64,000 nucleotides of DNA from Actinoplanes oblitus (GTDB lineage: Bacteria > Actinomycetota > Actinomycetes > Mycobacteriales > Micromonosporaceae), in assembly GCF_030252345.1 (NCBI RefSeq), contig NZ_CP126980.1, positions 3,487,501 to 3,551,500 of the forward strand, read 5' to 3'. The notes beneath the pieces were generated by a model. That model did not search any database, was not told the DNA's origin, and was given only the letters and a program-made list of their open reading frames with translations. Below are positions 42,785 to 51,114 of this stretch, in pieces. Every line of letters starts with the position of its first letter. Within the stretch, counting starts at the first letter, position 1. Position numbers and translations under genes: made by a program.

Positions 42785-43867
42785 ATGTCATCGGGGGAGA
42801 CCGTGGACGCATCGCTGGGCCGTCCCGCCCGCCGTCGCCTGTGGGCGGCGGCGTGCGGGACGTTCGTCGTGAGTGAACTGACCCTGCGCCTGTACTGGCT
42901 CGCCGGCGGCCGCTGGGGATACACCGCCTGCGATCGGACGGCACTGACCGATCCGGCCGGTGGGTGCGGCGCCGACCGGGTCGGGGTGCTGCCGTTCTGG
43001 CCGGGGTGGGGGAGCGTGATCGCCGGGGTGGCCCTGGGGGTGCTGGTCGCGGGTGCGCTCCGCGGACCCGGCCGGACCGCTGCCGCCGGGTGCTGGACCG
43101 CTGCCATGGTGCTGCTCGTCGCCGCGTTCCCGCTGCACCTGCTCTTCGAGATCCCGGCGGCCCTGGCCGGCCGGCCCTCGGACTGGCGTGATCTCGGCGC
43201 CCGGCTCGCCCTGGCCGCCGGTGGCCTGCTCTTCGCCGGCTTGGCGAGCGTGCTCGGCCCGCCGCGTGCACCGGGGCCGCCCGGCTACCGGCCGGTGCCA
43301 CGGTGGACCCGGCGCTGGGCGTACGCCGCTGTCGCCCTGCCCGTCGCCGGCTGGGCCGTGCCGCACGGCCTGTGGCTGCTCGGCGTCCCGTTCGGCATCG
43401 CCGGCCCGAAGCTGGCGGAGATCCACGAAGGTCTCTCGTCGGTGGCCGGGCTGGCGATCACCGTGGTCCCGCCGGTGGCCGGCCTGCTCGTGCTCGGGCT
43501 GGTGCACCGGTGGGGCCAGGAGTTCCCGCGCTGGGTGCCGCTGCTGGGCGGCCGTCCCGTGCCCCGGCTGCTGGCCGTGGTCCCGGCCGCCGTGGTGGCG
43601 ACCGCTCTGATCACCTACGGCCTGCTGAGCTGCGCCGTCCTGGCCGGCGACCTGCTGAGTGGCGCGGTCACCTGGCCGGAGGTCCGGGCCGGCTGGGCGG
43701 TGACCGGCACCCTGCTGGTCTTCACCGGCTGGGGGGTGGCGCTGGCCGTCACCACCGTCGGCTATCTCCTCGCCACCCGGCGGCATCTCCCTTCCCAGCA
43801 AGCACTCCCGCAGGCCCCCGTCACTGGTGGCCGGGAGAACGAAATACGTGGTCGCCGGGCGTCCTAA
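42785..43867 (+). CDS. Hypothetical polytopic membrane protein
   Basis: A 360-residue membrane protein with about eight helices (residues 25-45, 72-92, 105-125, 140-160, 180-205, 225-250, 270-295 and 310-335) and cytosolic basic loops. LWLLGVPFGI and WLAGGRWGYTACDRT with an extracellular Cys pair (TACD, GGCG) are noticeable. I do not recognise the family; similar proteins are common hypothetical membrane proteins in actinomycetes. ATG 42785 follows AGGTCGCGCCAGGGTC. It is followed closely by a small hypothetical gene with its own -10-like box. Confidence 0.75.
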   Translation: MSSGETVDASLGRPARRRLWAAACGTFVVSELTLRLYWLAGGRWGYTACDRTALTDPAGGCGADRVGVLPFWPGWGSVIAGVALGVLVAGALRGPGRTAAAGCWTAAMVLLVAAFPLHLLFEIPAALAGRPSDWRDLGARLALAAGGLLFAGLASVLGPPRAPGPPGYRPVPRWTRRWAYAAVALPVAGWAVPHGLWLLGVPFGIAGPKLAEIHEGLSSVAGLAITVVPPVAGLLVLGLVHRWGQEFPRWVPLLGGRPVPRLLAVVPAAVVATALITYGLLSCAVLAGDLLSGAVTWPEVRAGWAVTGTLLVFTGWGVALAVTTVGYLLATRRHLPSQQALPQAPVTGGRENEIRGRRAS

Positions 43868-43876
43868 CCTGAGTGC

Positions 43877-44377
43877 ATGCCGTACGTTGCCGCCCGTGAT
43901 GGCCGCCGGAATCGCAGCGCCGCACACCGGGCACCAGCCGTCCCTGACCGGATCGACGACCTGCACGGGAACAGCCTCGGCGTGCTCGAGGTCCCCCATC
44001 ACATGGCCTGCGGGCATGCCAGCCGCCGGCGCTACGAGCTCGACGACCCGGCCCAGCTGAGACACGCCTACGAGCAGGTGCTCTGCGAGGCGGCCGGGTG
44101 CGGCGAGATCGAGGACCTGATCAACCCGGCGATGCTGCGCCGGGTGTGGCGGGACCTGCACCTGCCGTCGCGGGTCCGGGAGGCCTGGGAGACCAGGCAT
44201 CCCAGCCTGCGCCGGACCGTCAACCGCACGAACTCGGGCCCCGGGGCGGGTGAGGCCGCCAGCCGCACCGTCGGTGCCGGGCCGGCCAACCGGGGCTTCG
44301 TGCGGCGCGGCCGGACCCAGGCTGCCCGGACCGCCACGGCCCGCACGGCGGCCGCCCGCCCCGGCGTCGCCCGTTGA
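43877..44377 (+). CDS. Hypothetical basic protein
   Basis: A 166-residue protein. The ordered-looking core (HNSLGVLEVPHHMACGH, LDDPAQLRHAYEQVL, INPAMLRRVWRDLHLPSRVREAWETRHP) spans residues 25-110; the C-terminal 55 residues are Ala/Arg/Gly/Thr-rich and probably disordered. I do not recognise it; the His/Cys pairs could bind metal. ATG 43877 lies 6 bases after TAACCT, a -10-like box, indicating a leaderless gene. GC bias at third positions supports coding. Confidence 0.6.
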   Translation: MPYVAARDGRRNRSAAHRAPAVPDRIDDLHGNSLGVLEVPHHMACGHASRRRYELDDPAQLRHAYEQVLCEAAGCGEIEDLINPAMLRRVWRDLHLPSRVREAWETRHPSLRRTVNRTNSGPGAGEAASRTVGAGPANRGFVRRGRTQAARTATARTAAARPGVAR

Positions 44378-44460
44378 CCAGCGGCGCCCGGCCCGCGTTC
44401 AGCGGCTCGCACCGTCCACCGAGGTGACGGTCGCGGGCGCGGCCGTCACCTCGGCCCCGA

Positions 44461-45519
44461 TCAGCCGCCGGTGATCGACCAGTGCCAGGCCTCCGAGGGC
44501 AGGTTGACGAAGCCGTAGTCCTTGGCATGCAGGGTCAACCACTTGTAGGCCTTCGTGGACCTGCTGATCGTCCTGCCGCCGGACGAGATGTCGATGGCCA
44601 GGCCCAGCTCGTGCAGGGAGCGGCCGGGAATCGCGGTCGGCACGCGGCAGGACGACGACGGGGCGGTCCACACGTCGGGGCAGCCGTTGATCGTACGCAA
44701 CTCGATCTGTCGGTCCTTGGTGCGGAAGCCGCCGCCGGAGATCTGGACGCCGTCGGCCCGGGCGTCGTCGACCATGCGCTTGAACGCGAAGGCGATGGTG
44801 CGGTTCACCGTCACCCCGTAGACCTGAGTGGTGTCGGCGAGCTGGAAGGCCGGCCGGAACTGGTCGACGACGGTGCGGCTGAGCGTGCCGGCCTGGGTGG
44901 CCAGTGTCGCGGCGGCGGGCAGGGCGGCGATCGCCTGCCTGGTCCGGGCGGTCGCCGTGGTGTACGTGGCGACCTCGGTGTTCGCCCTGGACACCCGGGT
45001 GGTGGCGGCCGACGCGTCGACGCGGGCGGTGGTCAGCGCCGTGGCGTACCGCTGGTACTGCTGCTTGCGGGTGGCGACCGCCTTGGTCGCGGCGGTGACA
45101 GCGGCGCTGGCCCGGGTCACGGCCGACCTGCTGTGCGGCTTGCGCGCGCCGGCCGTACGCAAGGTCAGTCGCGCGGCGGTCAGGGCCTTGCGCGCCGCGG
45201 CGTGCCGCAACCGGGCGTTCTTCTCGGCGGTGGTCGCCGCCGTCAGGCGAGTCTGCGCGACGGTGGCCGCCCGGGTGGCCACGGTGACCTCGGCGGTCCA
45301 CTGGCGGACCGCCTTCTGCTGGCCGGCGAGGCTGGTGCGCAGCGCGGTGAGCTGCGCGTCGTGGGTGAGGCTGCGGTACATCAGGCTGGACCAGGTCGAG
45401 GCAACCCGGGGGGCCGCGGCCTGGGCCGGCGCGGGCATACCGATCGCCGAGCCGGCGGCCGTCAGCGCGATGATCGCCGCGGCGGCGGACTTCTGGAGAG
45501 TTCGCTGTCGTGTCGTCAC
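44461..45519 (-). CDS. VanY/M15-type D-alanyl-D-alanine carboxypeptidase
   Basis: A 352-residue secreted protein. The signal peptide (residues 1-35, ending AQAAAP) precedes a long Ala/Thr/Arg-rich coiled-coil region (about 45-215). The C-terminal M15 catalytic domain (235-352) has SGGGFRTKDRQIELR, SLHELGLAID (HxxxxxxD zinc ligands) and EAWHWS (Glu base, His ligand). It would trim D-Ala from peptidoglycan stem peptides in the wall, with the coiled coil as spacer or oligomeriser. No resistance genes (vanH, vanA, vanX) lie nearby, so a cell-wall remodelling role is more likely than vancomycin resistance. Confidence 0.88.
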   Translation of the reverse strand: MTTRQRTLQKSAAAAIIALTAAGSAIGMPAPAQAAAPRVASTWSSLMYRSLTHDAQLTALRTSLAGQQKAVRQWTAEVTVATRAATVAQTRLTAATTAEKNARLRHAAARKALTAARLTLRTAGARKPHSRSAVTRASAAVTAATKAVATRKQQYQRYATALTTARVDASAATTRVSRANTEVATYTTATARTRQAIAALPAAATLATQAGTLSRTVVDQFRPAFQLADTTQVYGVTVNRTIAFAFKRMVDDARADGVQISGGGFRTKDRQIELRTINGCPDVWTAPSSSCRVPTAIPGRSLHELGLAIDISSGGRTISRSTKAYKWLTLHAKDYGFVNLPSEAWHWSITGG

Positions 45520-45586
45520 CCGGAGACTGTGGAAGCCGACGGGTCCGGGTTCCGGTCCCGATCGGTTCCGGATGGGTTGCCAGCCG

Positions 45587-45964
45587 TCAGTTCGGCGTGA
45601 ACAGTCCCTGAATGCCGACCACGACGGCGATCACTCCGAAGATCGCGATCGCGAGGGCCCAGCCGGCCGGCTCGGCCGGTCCGGTCGAGCCGAGGATCCG
45701 GCGGCCGGTGAATTTCTCCCAGGTCAGCAGCAGGCCGACGGCCAGCCCGACCACCTCGAAGTGCAGGATCCGGCCGTCGAACAGGTGCACGATCAGGAAG
45801 AAGCCGGCGGCGATCAGCGCGATGATCCCGATCGGCCAGGACCAGCGGGCCGCCCGGTCGGCGAACCGCTCGAGGCCGGTGCCGACACCCGGCACCCGGC
45901 GCAGCAGCGGGATGCCGAGCAGCAGCCCGCCGAGGATGTTGGCGAAGTCGAGCAGGTAGGCCAT
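45587..45964 (-). CDS. Small four-helix membrane protein
   Basis: A 125-residue hydrophobic protein with four helices (about 5-22, 42-63, 70-88 and 100-120). MAYLLDFANILGGLLLGIPLL and WSWPIGIIALIAAGFFLIVHLFDG are conserved-looking. I do not recognise the family. It follows the NAD-kinase-like gene by 33 bases on the same strand, so it may belong to the SPFH/NAD-kinase-like operon. Confidence 0.68.
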   Translation of the reverse strand: MAYLLDFANILGGLLLGIPLLRRVPGVGTGLERFADRAARWSWPIGIIALIAAGFFLIVHLFDGRILHFEVVGLAVGLLLTWEKFTGRRILGSTGPAEPAGWALAIAIFGVIAVVVGIQGLFTPN

Positions 45965-45997
45965 GGCGGAGAGGGTAACGGGAGCGCTCCCAATCGG

Positions 45998-46879
45998 CTA
46001 CACGAGATGCAGTTTCCGATCAGCGACCGAGACCCGCACGCGCTGACCCCAGGAGAGTTCCAGCGCGTCCGACTCGAGGCCGTCGGCGAACACCACCAGG
46101 CGCTCGCTCTCGCTGGTCAGCTCCAGCTCCCGGCCCGGGGCCAGGAGGCCGGCCACGTGGCGCACGCCGGTGGCCGGGGACGGCCAGGCCTCGCGGACGA
46201 ACCAGCACAGCACCGCCTCACCCGGCCCCGGCAGGGGTGGCGCGCCGGCCCGCTCCCGGGCGATCGACGCGCACCACCCGGTCGCCCCGGTCCCGGTCCC
46301 GACGATCAGCCCGGACGACGACTGCCGCTCCCGGGAGCCGTCCGGCGCGGCGATCACATAGCGTGCCGACTGATGGCCTGCGTGACCGATATAGATCTCA
46401 TTGAGGCCGGACAGCTCCTGCCCGTCGTCGAGCCGGGCCACCACCATGGTCCGCCCCTGCGCGCGGAATCCGCCGCGGAGCAGTCCGCCGACCGCCGCGG
46501 CGGGATGCCGGACCAGCACTCCGGCGTTGCGACCCGGCTCCGGGTCGACGCCGATCACCGGCTGGCCGTCCAGGTACTTCGCCACGTTCGCCACCAGGCC
46601 GTCCTGGCCGACGGCCACCACGATGTCCTCCGGCGCGAACAGGAAGCGGGGCAGGTCCGTGCGCTCCACGTGGCCGCGCCGCCAGTCGGCCGGCACCGCG
46701 CCACCCACCTCGACCAGCGCGGACCGCAACGCCTCGTGCCGCGCTGTCACCTCGTCCAGATCCCGCCCGCGCTGCTTGAGGAAATAACCGGCGGCGCCGC
46801 GGGTGCCGTGCCGGGCCAGCAGCTCGTCGAGCTCGCTGCGCCGCGACACGACCACCACCCGGGGGCTGAGCGAACTCAT
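45998..46879 (-). CDS. NAD-kinase-like protein
   Basis: A 293-residue protein of the ATP-NAD kinase/diacylglycerol kinase superfamily. VVVVSRRSELDELL at the N-terminus and the motif VAVGQDGLVANVAKYLDGQPVIGVDPEP (residues about 85-115) take the place of the GGDGT loop; GTGTGATGWC near 197-206 is the NAD-kinase-like Gly-rich loop, followed by a beta-rich C-terminal domain (LVVFADGLESDALELSWGQ). In NAD kinases GGDG provides the catalytic Asp; GQDG is a variant but keeps Asp. Its start overlaps the stop of the SPFH gene (ATGA), and a NAD-sensing NrtR lies divergently, so a role in NAD(P) metabolism fits. Confidence 0.8.
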   Translation of the reverse strand: MSSLSPRVVVVSRRSELDELLARHGTRGAAGYFLKQRGRDLDEVTARHEALRSALVEVGGAVPADWRRGHVERTDLPRFLFAPEDIVVAVGQDGLVANVAKYLDGQPVIGVDPEPGRNAGVLVRHPAAAVGGLLRGGFRAQGRTMVVARLDDGQELSGLNEIYIGHAGHQSARYVIAAPDGSRERQSSSGLIVGTGTGATGWCASIARERAGAPPLPGPGEAVLCWFVREAWPSPATGVRHVAGLLAPGRELELTSESERLVVFADGLESDALELSWGQRVRVSVADRKLHLV

Positions 46880-47898
46880 CCGATCCGGCCGATCAGCTTG
46901 GTGAGCAGGTCCGGAGTGACGGTCAGCTCCTTGATCGCCGGCAGGTGCGACGCCAGCTCGCGCAGCGCGAGCGCCTGCAGCACCTCGGCCGGCAGATCCC
47001 GGTACGCCGCGAGCCGCGCCGCCTCGGTCTCCGCCTCGGCCAGGCCGACCACCCGGGCGCCGGCCGCGCGGGCCTCGTCGCGCAGTCGCTCGGCGTCCGC
47101 CGCCGCGCTCGCCGCCAGGCGCTCCCGCTCGGCCTGGCCCTGCGCCGCGACCAGCTGCGACTCGGCGTCCAGCTCGGCGCCGCGCCGCGCGTTGGCACCG
47201 TGCTGCTCGACCAGGTGCTGCTCCTGCCGGGCCAGCTCGATCTTGCTCTGCAACTCGTTCTCGGCGATCGAGCGCTCCTGCTGCACCGCGTGCGCGCGCC
47301 GGGCATAGGTGGCCCGGTCGGCGTCCTGCTGCACCCGCTCCCGGGTCGGGGTCTGCAGCGCCCGCTCCAGCTCCGGCTCCGGACGCAGCGCCACCACCCG
47401 CGCGCTGACCACCGTCACGCCGGTCTCGGCCAGCCGCGGGTCGGTGGCCAGGGCGTCCGCGACCGTCTGCCGGACCGGGGCGATCCCGGTGGTCAGCGCC
47501 TCGGCGAGGGGGAGCCGGGCGAGCAGGTCGAGGGCCGGCTGCTGGGCCAGCTCGGCGAGCAGGGTGGCGACCTGGTCGAGCGGCTGCCCGTTCCACACAC
47601 CCTTGTAGGGGTCGATCGAGAAGTCCAGCCGGGACGCGGCAGCGGCCGGATCGCTGAACCGGTACGTCACCGTGGCCTGCACCGTCACGTCGGCGAAGTC
47701 CTCGGTGCGGGCGTGGAACAGCAGCGGCAGCTCCCGGTCGTCGACCGGCACCTCGGAGAGGACCGCGGTGAGCGGCCGATACCAGAAGGCGAGCCCGGTG
47801 CCGGCGCGTCTCGCCCTGCCCTGCACGGTGTGGCTGACCCAGCTGGTCGGTGCGGAGCGCAGGTGGCGCAGGTGGAGTCGGCGTTTCACGTCGGCCAT
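46876..47898 (-). CDS. SPFH/Band 7 domain protein
   Basis: A 340-residue prohibitin/flotillin-like protein without the usual N-terminal membrane helix. The SPFH core (RPLTAVLSEVPVDDRELPLLFHARTEDFADVTVQATVTYRF) lies in residues 40-200; RERVQQDADRATYARRAHAVQQERSIAENEL starts the long Glu/Ala coiled-coil (200-305), ending in LPAIKELTVTPDLLTKLIGRIG. Such proteins form large ring assemblies at membranes. ATG 47898 has an AGGACCTCCC leader. It is the first gene of the operon repressed by the divergent NrtR. Confidence 0.87.
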   Translation of the reverse strand: MADVKRRLHLRHLRSAPTSWVSHTVQGRARRAGTGLAFWYRPLTAVLSEVPVDDRELPLLFHARTEDFADVTVQATVTYRFSDPAAAASRLDFSIDPYKGVWNGQPLDQVATLLAELAQQPALDLLARLPLAEALTTGIAPVRQTVADALATDPRLAETGVTVVSARVVALRPEPELERALQTPTRERVQQDADRATYARRAHAVQQERSIAENELQSKIELARQEQHLVEQHGANARRGAELDAESQLVAAQGQAERERLAASAAADAERLRDEARAAGARVVGLAEAETEAARLAAYRDLPAEVLQALALRELASHLPAIKELTVTPDLLTKLIGRIG

Positions 47899-47915
47899 GG
47901 GAGGTCCTTCCTTTT

Positions 47916-47930
47916 TCGTCATGCTGACGA
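47916..47930. promoter_or_regulatory. NrtR-type operator, site 1
   Basis: Perfect palindrome TCGTCA-TGC-TGACGA in the gap between the SPFH operon and nrtR. A second copy of the same plan lies 33 bases away (centre to centre, about three helical turns) across the nrtR start. A -10-like TATTCT (47944-47949) separates them. Two phased dimers on this gap would block both promoters. Confidence 0.75.
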
Positions 47931-47948
47931 TAATCCAGTCCGGTATTC

Positions 47949-47963
47949 TCGTCAACATGACGC
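47949..47963. promoter_or_regulatory. NrtR-type operator, site 2
   Basis: TCGTCA-ACA-TGACGC, a near-perfect copy of site 1 (one arm base differs), overlapping the ATG start of nrtR at 47957. It is placed to give autoregulation. Confidence 0.72.
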
Positions 47964-48625
47964 TAAACATGGCGGCTGTCACAGTGGACCTGGTGCTGCT
48001 CACGATCCGGCAGGCCGACCTGCGGGTGCTGCTGATCCGCCGCGGCATCCCGCCGTTCGAGGGGCGGTGGGCGCTGCCCGGCGGCTTCGTCCACGACGAC
48101 GAGGACCTCGACGAGGCGGCGATCCGCGAGCTGCGCGAGGAGACCGGCATCGACCCGTCGGCGGGTCACCTCGAGCAGCTCGCGACCTATGGCACCCCGG
48201 GCCGTGACCCGCGTGGCCGGGTGGTGACGGTGGCCTATCTGGCGCTCCTGCCCGACCTGCCGGCGCCGGTGGCCGGCAGCGACGCCGCGCACGCCGAGTG
48301 GCGTCCGATCGACGAGCCCGACCTGGCCTTCGACCACCACCGGATCCTGGCCGACGGCGTCGAGCGCGCCCGCGCCAAGCTGGAGTACACCCCGCTGGCC
48401 ACCGCCTTCTGCCCGCCCGAGTTCACCGTGGCCGACCTGCGGCTGGTCTATGAGAAGGTCTGGCACACCACACTGGACCCGCGCAATTTCCACCGCAAGG
48501 TCACCTCGGCCGACGACTTCATCGAGCCGACCGGCCACAGCGCCACCCGCGAGCGCGGCCGTCCCGCCCAGCTGTTCCGCCGCGGGCCGGCCACCCTGTT
48601 GCATCCGCCACTGCTGCGACCGTGA
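47957..48625 (+). CDS. nrtR: NrtR-family Nudix transcriptional regulator
   Basis: A 222-residue protein with an N-terminal Nudix domain fused to a C-terminal winged helix (about 150-222: LVYEKVWHTTLDPRNFHRKV, RERGRPAQLFRRG). NrtR regulators repress NAD-biosynthesis genes and are released by ADP-ribose. Here the Nudix box is fully canonical (GX5EX7REUXEEXGU: Gly, Glu and REUREETG all present near residues 45-67), so it may also hydrolyse ADP-ribose. ATG 47957 is used; a second ATG lies at 47969. Its divergent neighbours are an SPFH protein and an NAD-kinase-like protein, not the usual nadABC/nadD genes. Confidence 0.87.
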   Translation: MTLNMAAVTVDLVLLTIRQADLRVLLIRRGIPPFEGRWALPGGFVHDDEDLDEAAIRELREETGIDPSAGHLEQLATYGTPGRDPRGRVVTVAYLALLPDLPAPVAGSDAAHAEWRPIDEPDLAFDHHRILADGVERARAKLEYTPLATAFCPPEFTVADLRLVYEKVWHTTLDPRNFHRKVTSADDFIEPTGHSATRERGRPAQLFRRGPATLLHPPLLRP

Positions 48626-48745
48626 ACCGCGAGCCTTGATCGCCTCGTCCAAAAGTCGTAGGGGTGGCCCGGATGTCGGACCATCGGCAGATGTCGGCAC
48701 CGCTCGCGGTGCGACAGGATGCGATCGACCGGGGGGAGACGAGAC

Positions 48746-50461
48746 ATGACGGTGCTGACGGAGCGCGCGACCGAGATCCGCGACGAGGTGCCGCCGCGCT
48801 GGGTCCGGCCGCCGTCGTCCCGCCGCGTCGTCGCGCGGCTGGTCCAGTTCGTCGGCGCGGCCAGCGCGGTCTTCTCCGTCCTCCCGCCGCACCACCACCG
48901 GTTCGGCCCGCTGGCCGCCATGGTGCCGACCGCCGGCCTGCTCACCGCCCGGGTCGCCTCCGGCGTGGTCGGCGTGCTCCTGGTCTATCTGGGTGCCGGG
49001 CTGCGGCGTGGCAAGCACCGCGCCTGGCAGCTGGCCCTCACGCTGTCCCTCATCGGCATGGCGTTGCACCTGGTCAAAGGCGGTCTGGTGCCGATGGTCT
49101 CGGCCGGCGCGATAGTCGCCCTGCTGGTCGCCACCCGCGACGAGTTCACCGTCGACGGCGCCCCGCGACACCGGCTGCGCGCGCTCCGCGCCTGCGCCAC
49201 CTTCCTGAGCGCCGGGTTCGCCCTCGGGGTCGCCGAGATCGCCGTCCGGGTCAACCACCTCGACGGCCACCCCGGCGTGCTGAGCTGGGCCGGGCACGCC
49301 GCGCTCGGCCTGATCGGCGTCACCGGCCCGGTCCACTTCGCGTCGCCGCTCGGCGCGCTCACCGTCTCCATCACCACCGGCGCGTTCGGGTTGCTGGCCT
49401 TCGCGTCCGGCGGCCTGCTGCTGCTGCGCCCGAGCACCGGCGCCCGCTGCGACGGCGACGCCGGCCAGGCCCGGCTGCGCGAGGTGCTCGACCAGCACGG
49501 CGAGGGCGACTCGCTCGGCTACTTCGCGCTGCGCAGCGACAAACAGCTGGTCTGGGCGTCGTCCGGGAAAGCCGCCGTCGCCTACCGCGTGGTCAACGGG
49601 GTGAGCCTGGCCTCCGGCGACCCGCTCGGCCTGCCGTCCGAGTGGCCGCGGGCGATCGGTCAGTGGCTCGCCGACTGCGCCGCGCACGGCTGGACCCCGG
49701 CCGTGCTGGCCTGCGGCGCCCAGGGCGGGCGCGCCTTTCAGAAAGCCGGGCTCGACTGCATCGAGTTGGGCGACGAGGCGATCGTCGAGGTGTCCGGCTT
49801 CTCGCTGACCGGACGGGCCATGCGCGGCGTGCGGCAGGCGGTCGCCCGGATGCGGCGGGCCGGTTACACCTGCCAGGTGGTCCGCCAGCGCGATCTGCCG
49901 GCCGACACCCTCGCCGAGGCGGTGGCCTGCGCCAACGCGTTGCGCGACGGCAAGGTCGAGCGCGGCTTCTCGATGGCGTTGTCCCGGCTCGGCGACCCGG
50001 CCGACGGTGACTGCCTGCTGGTGCTGTGCCGCGACGAGGAGCAGACGCTGCGCGGCGTGCTGCACTTCGTGCCCTGGGGCCGGCGCGGGCTCTCCCTCGA
50101 CCTGATGCGCGGCGACCGCACCGCGCCCAACGGGCTCACCGAGCTGATGGTCGTCTCCGCGATCGAGGCGGCGGCCGGCTTCGGCGTCGAGCGGATCTCG
50201 CTGAACTTCGCGGTGCTGCGCTCGGTCTTCGCCCGCGCCGAGGAGCTGGGCGCCGGCCCGGTCATCCGGCTCTGGTGCCGGATCCTGCGCGCCGCCTCCC
50301 GGCTGTGGCAGATCGAGTCGCTCTACCGGGCCAACGCGAAGTACCAGCCGGATTGGCAGCCCCGCTACCTGTGCTTCCCGTCCGCCCGCGACCTGCCGCG
50401 GATCGCGATCGCCGCGCTCAGCGCCGAGTCGTTCCTGCCGGCCCGCTCCGACGCCCGGTGA
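48746..50461 (+). CDS. MprF-like DUF2156 protein (phosphatidylglycerol lysyltransferase C-terminal type)
   Basis: A 571-residue protein. The N-terminal part (residues 30-230) has five to six membrane helices; the C-terminal DUF2156/GNAT-like domain (about 245-560) matches the aminoacyl-PG synthase catalytic domain of MprF/LysX: SLGYFALRSDKQLVWASSGKAAVAYRVVNGVSLASGDPLG, FSLTGRAMRGVRQAVARMRRAG and ISLNFAVLRSVFARAEELGAGP. Such enzymes transfer an amino acid from tRNA to a membrane lipid; members without the full flippase domain have other or unknown acceptors. ATG 48746 follows GGGGGGAG. The next gene starts inside its stop (GTGA). Confidence 0.83.
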   Translation: MTVLTERATEIRDEVPPRWVRPPSSRRVVARLVQFVGAASAVFSVLPPHHHRFGPLAAMVPTAGLLTARVASGVVGVLLVYLGAGLRRGKHRAWQLALTLSLIGMALHLVKGGLVPMVSAGAIVALLVATRDEFTVDGAPRHRLRALRACATFLSAGFALGVAEIAVRVNHLDGHPGVLSWAGHAALGLIGVTGPVHFASPLGALTVSITTGAFGLLAFASGGLLLLRPSTGARCDGDAGQARLREVLDQHGEGDSLGYFALRSDKQLVWASSGKAAVAYRVVNGVSLASGDPLGLPSEWPRAIGQWLADCAAHGWTPAVLACGAQGGRAFQKAGLDCIELGDEAIVEVSGFSLTGRAMRGVRQAVARMRRAGYTCQVVRQRDLPADTLAEAVACANALRDGKVERGFSMALSRLGDPADGDCLLVLCRDEEQTLRGVLHFVPWGRRGLSLDLMRGDRTAPNGLTELMVVSAIEAAAGFGVERISLNFAVLRSVFARAEELGAGPVIRLWCRILRAASRLWQIESLYRANAKYQPDWQPRYLCFPSARDLPRIAIAALSAESFLPARSDAR

Positions 50462-51114
50462 GGCTGACCGGCATCCCGCTGATCGCGCTGGTGGCGACCG
50501 CGGCGGTGGTCACCGTCGCGGCCACGGTGCGCGGCTGGCGGTTCCTCACCGTGCGCGTCGCCGGCCTGCTCGCCGTCGAGATCCTGGTGGTGGCCACCAT
50601 CGCCCTGGTCGTCAACCGCGTCGAACTGTTCTATCCGACGTGGCAGTCGCTCGGCGGCGCGTCCCAGGTCGCCGCCGTCACGGCCACCACCGCCGGCCCG
50701 CTCGACACCCGGCTGACCGGCGCGGCGGCGGTCCCGTGGACCCCGCCGGAGACCGCGGCCTGGCACCTGGCCGCGACTCCGCTGGTGCTCGCCCCGGCCG
50801 ACTACGCGCAGCTCCCGGAGCACACCTTCCCGCTGCTCGTGGTGCTCGGCGGCGACCCCGGACCCCGGCCGTCCGGCGTGCTCACCGTCTTCCTCGCGCC
50901 CACCCGGGACACCACCGCGGCATCGCTGGTCACGCTGCCCGCGGCGCTCGCCCGCGACGCCCGCGTGGCGGACGCCCTGGCGGTCGTGGCCGGCCCGGAC
51001 TGGCACGCGCTGGCCGGTGCCTGGCCCGGCCACCCGCCCGTGGCGACCGGGATCGATCAGGCCGTGCGCGATCTCCCGGCGCCGCTGGCCGCCCCGCAGA
51101 GGCTGCCGTCGTGA
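50458..51114 (+). CDS. Hypothetical membrane protein linked to DUF2156/esterase operon
   Basis: A 218-residue protein starting at GTG 50458, overlapping the DUF2156 stop. Two hydrophobic helices (residues 4-24 and 34-56) are followed by an extracytoplasmic domain (LFYPTWQSLGGASQVAAVT onward). The first 80 residues resemble the N-terminal membrane part of the next protein (VNRVELFYPTWQSLGG versus LNRLTETYPSWGELAG), suggesting that it is a relative of the esterase that lost, or never had, the catalytic fold. Its stop overlaps the next start (GTGA). Confidence 0.72.
   Translation: MRLTGIPLIALVATAAVVTVAATVRGWRFLTVRVAGLLAVEILVVATIALVVNRVELFYPTWQSLGGASQVAAVTATTAGPLDTRLTGAAAVPWTPPETAAWHLAATPLVLAPADYAQLPEHTFPLLVVLGGDPGPRPSGVLTVFLAPTRDTTAASLVTLPAALARDARVADALAVVAGPDWHALAGAWPGHPPVATGIDQAVRDLPAPLAAPQRLPS

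Noticed and set aside
44461..45519. Vancomycin resistance cluster (vanY-like gene)
   Set aside because: No vanH, vanA, vanX or VanRS is near; the peptidase has a coiled-coil spacer and stands alone.
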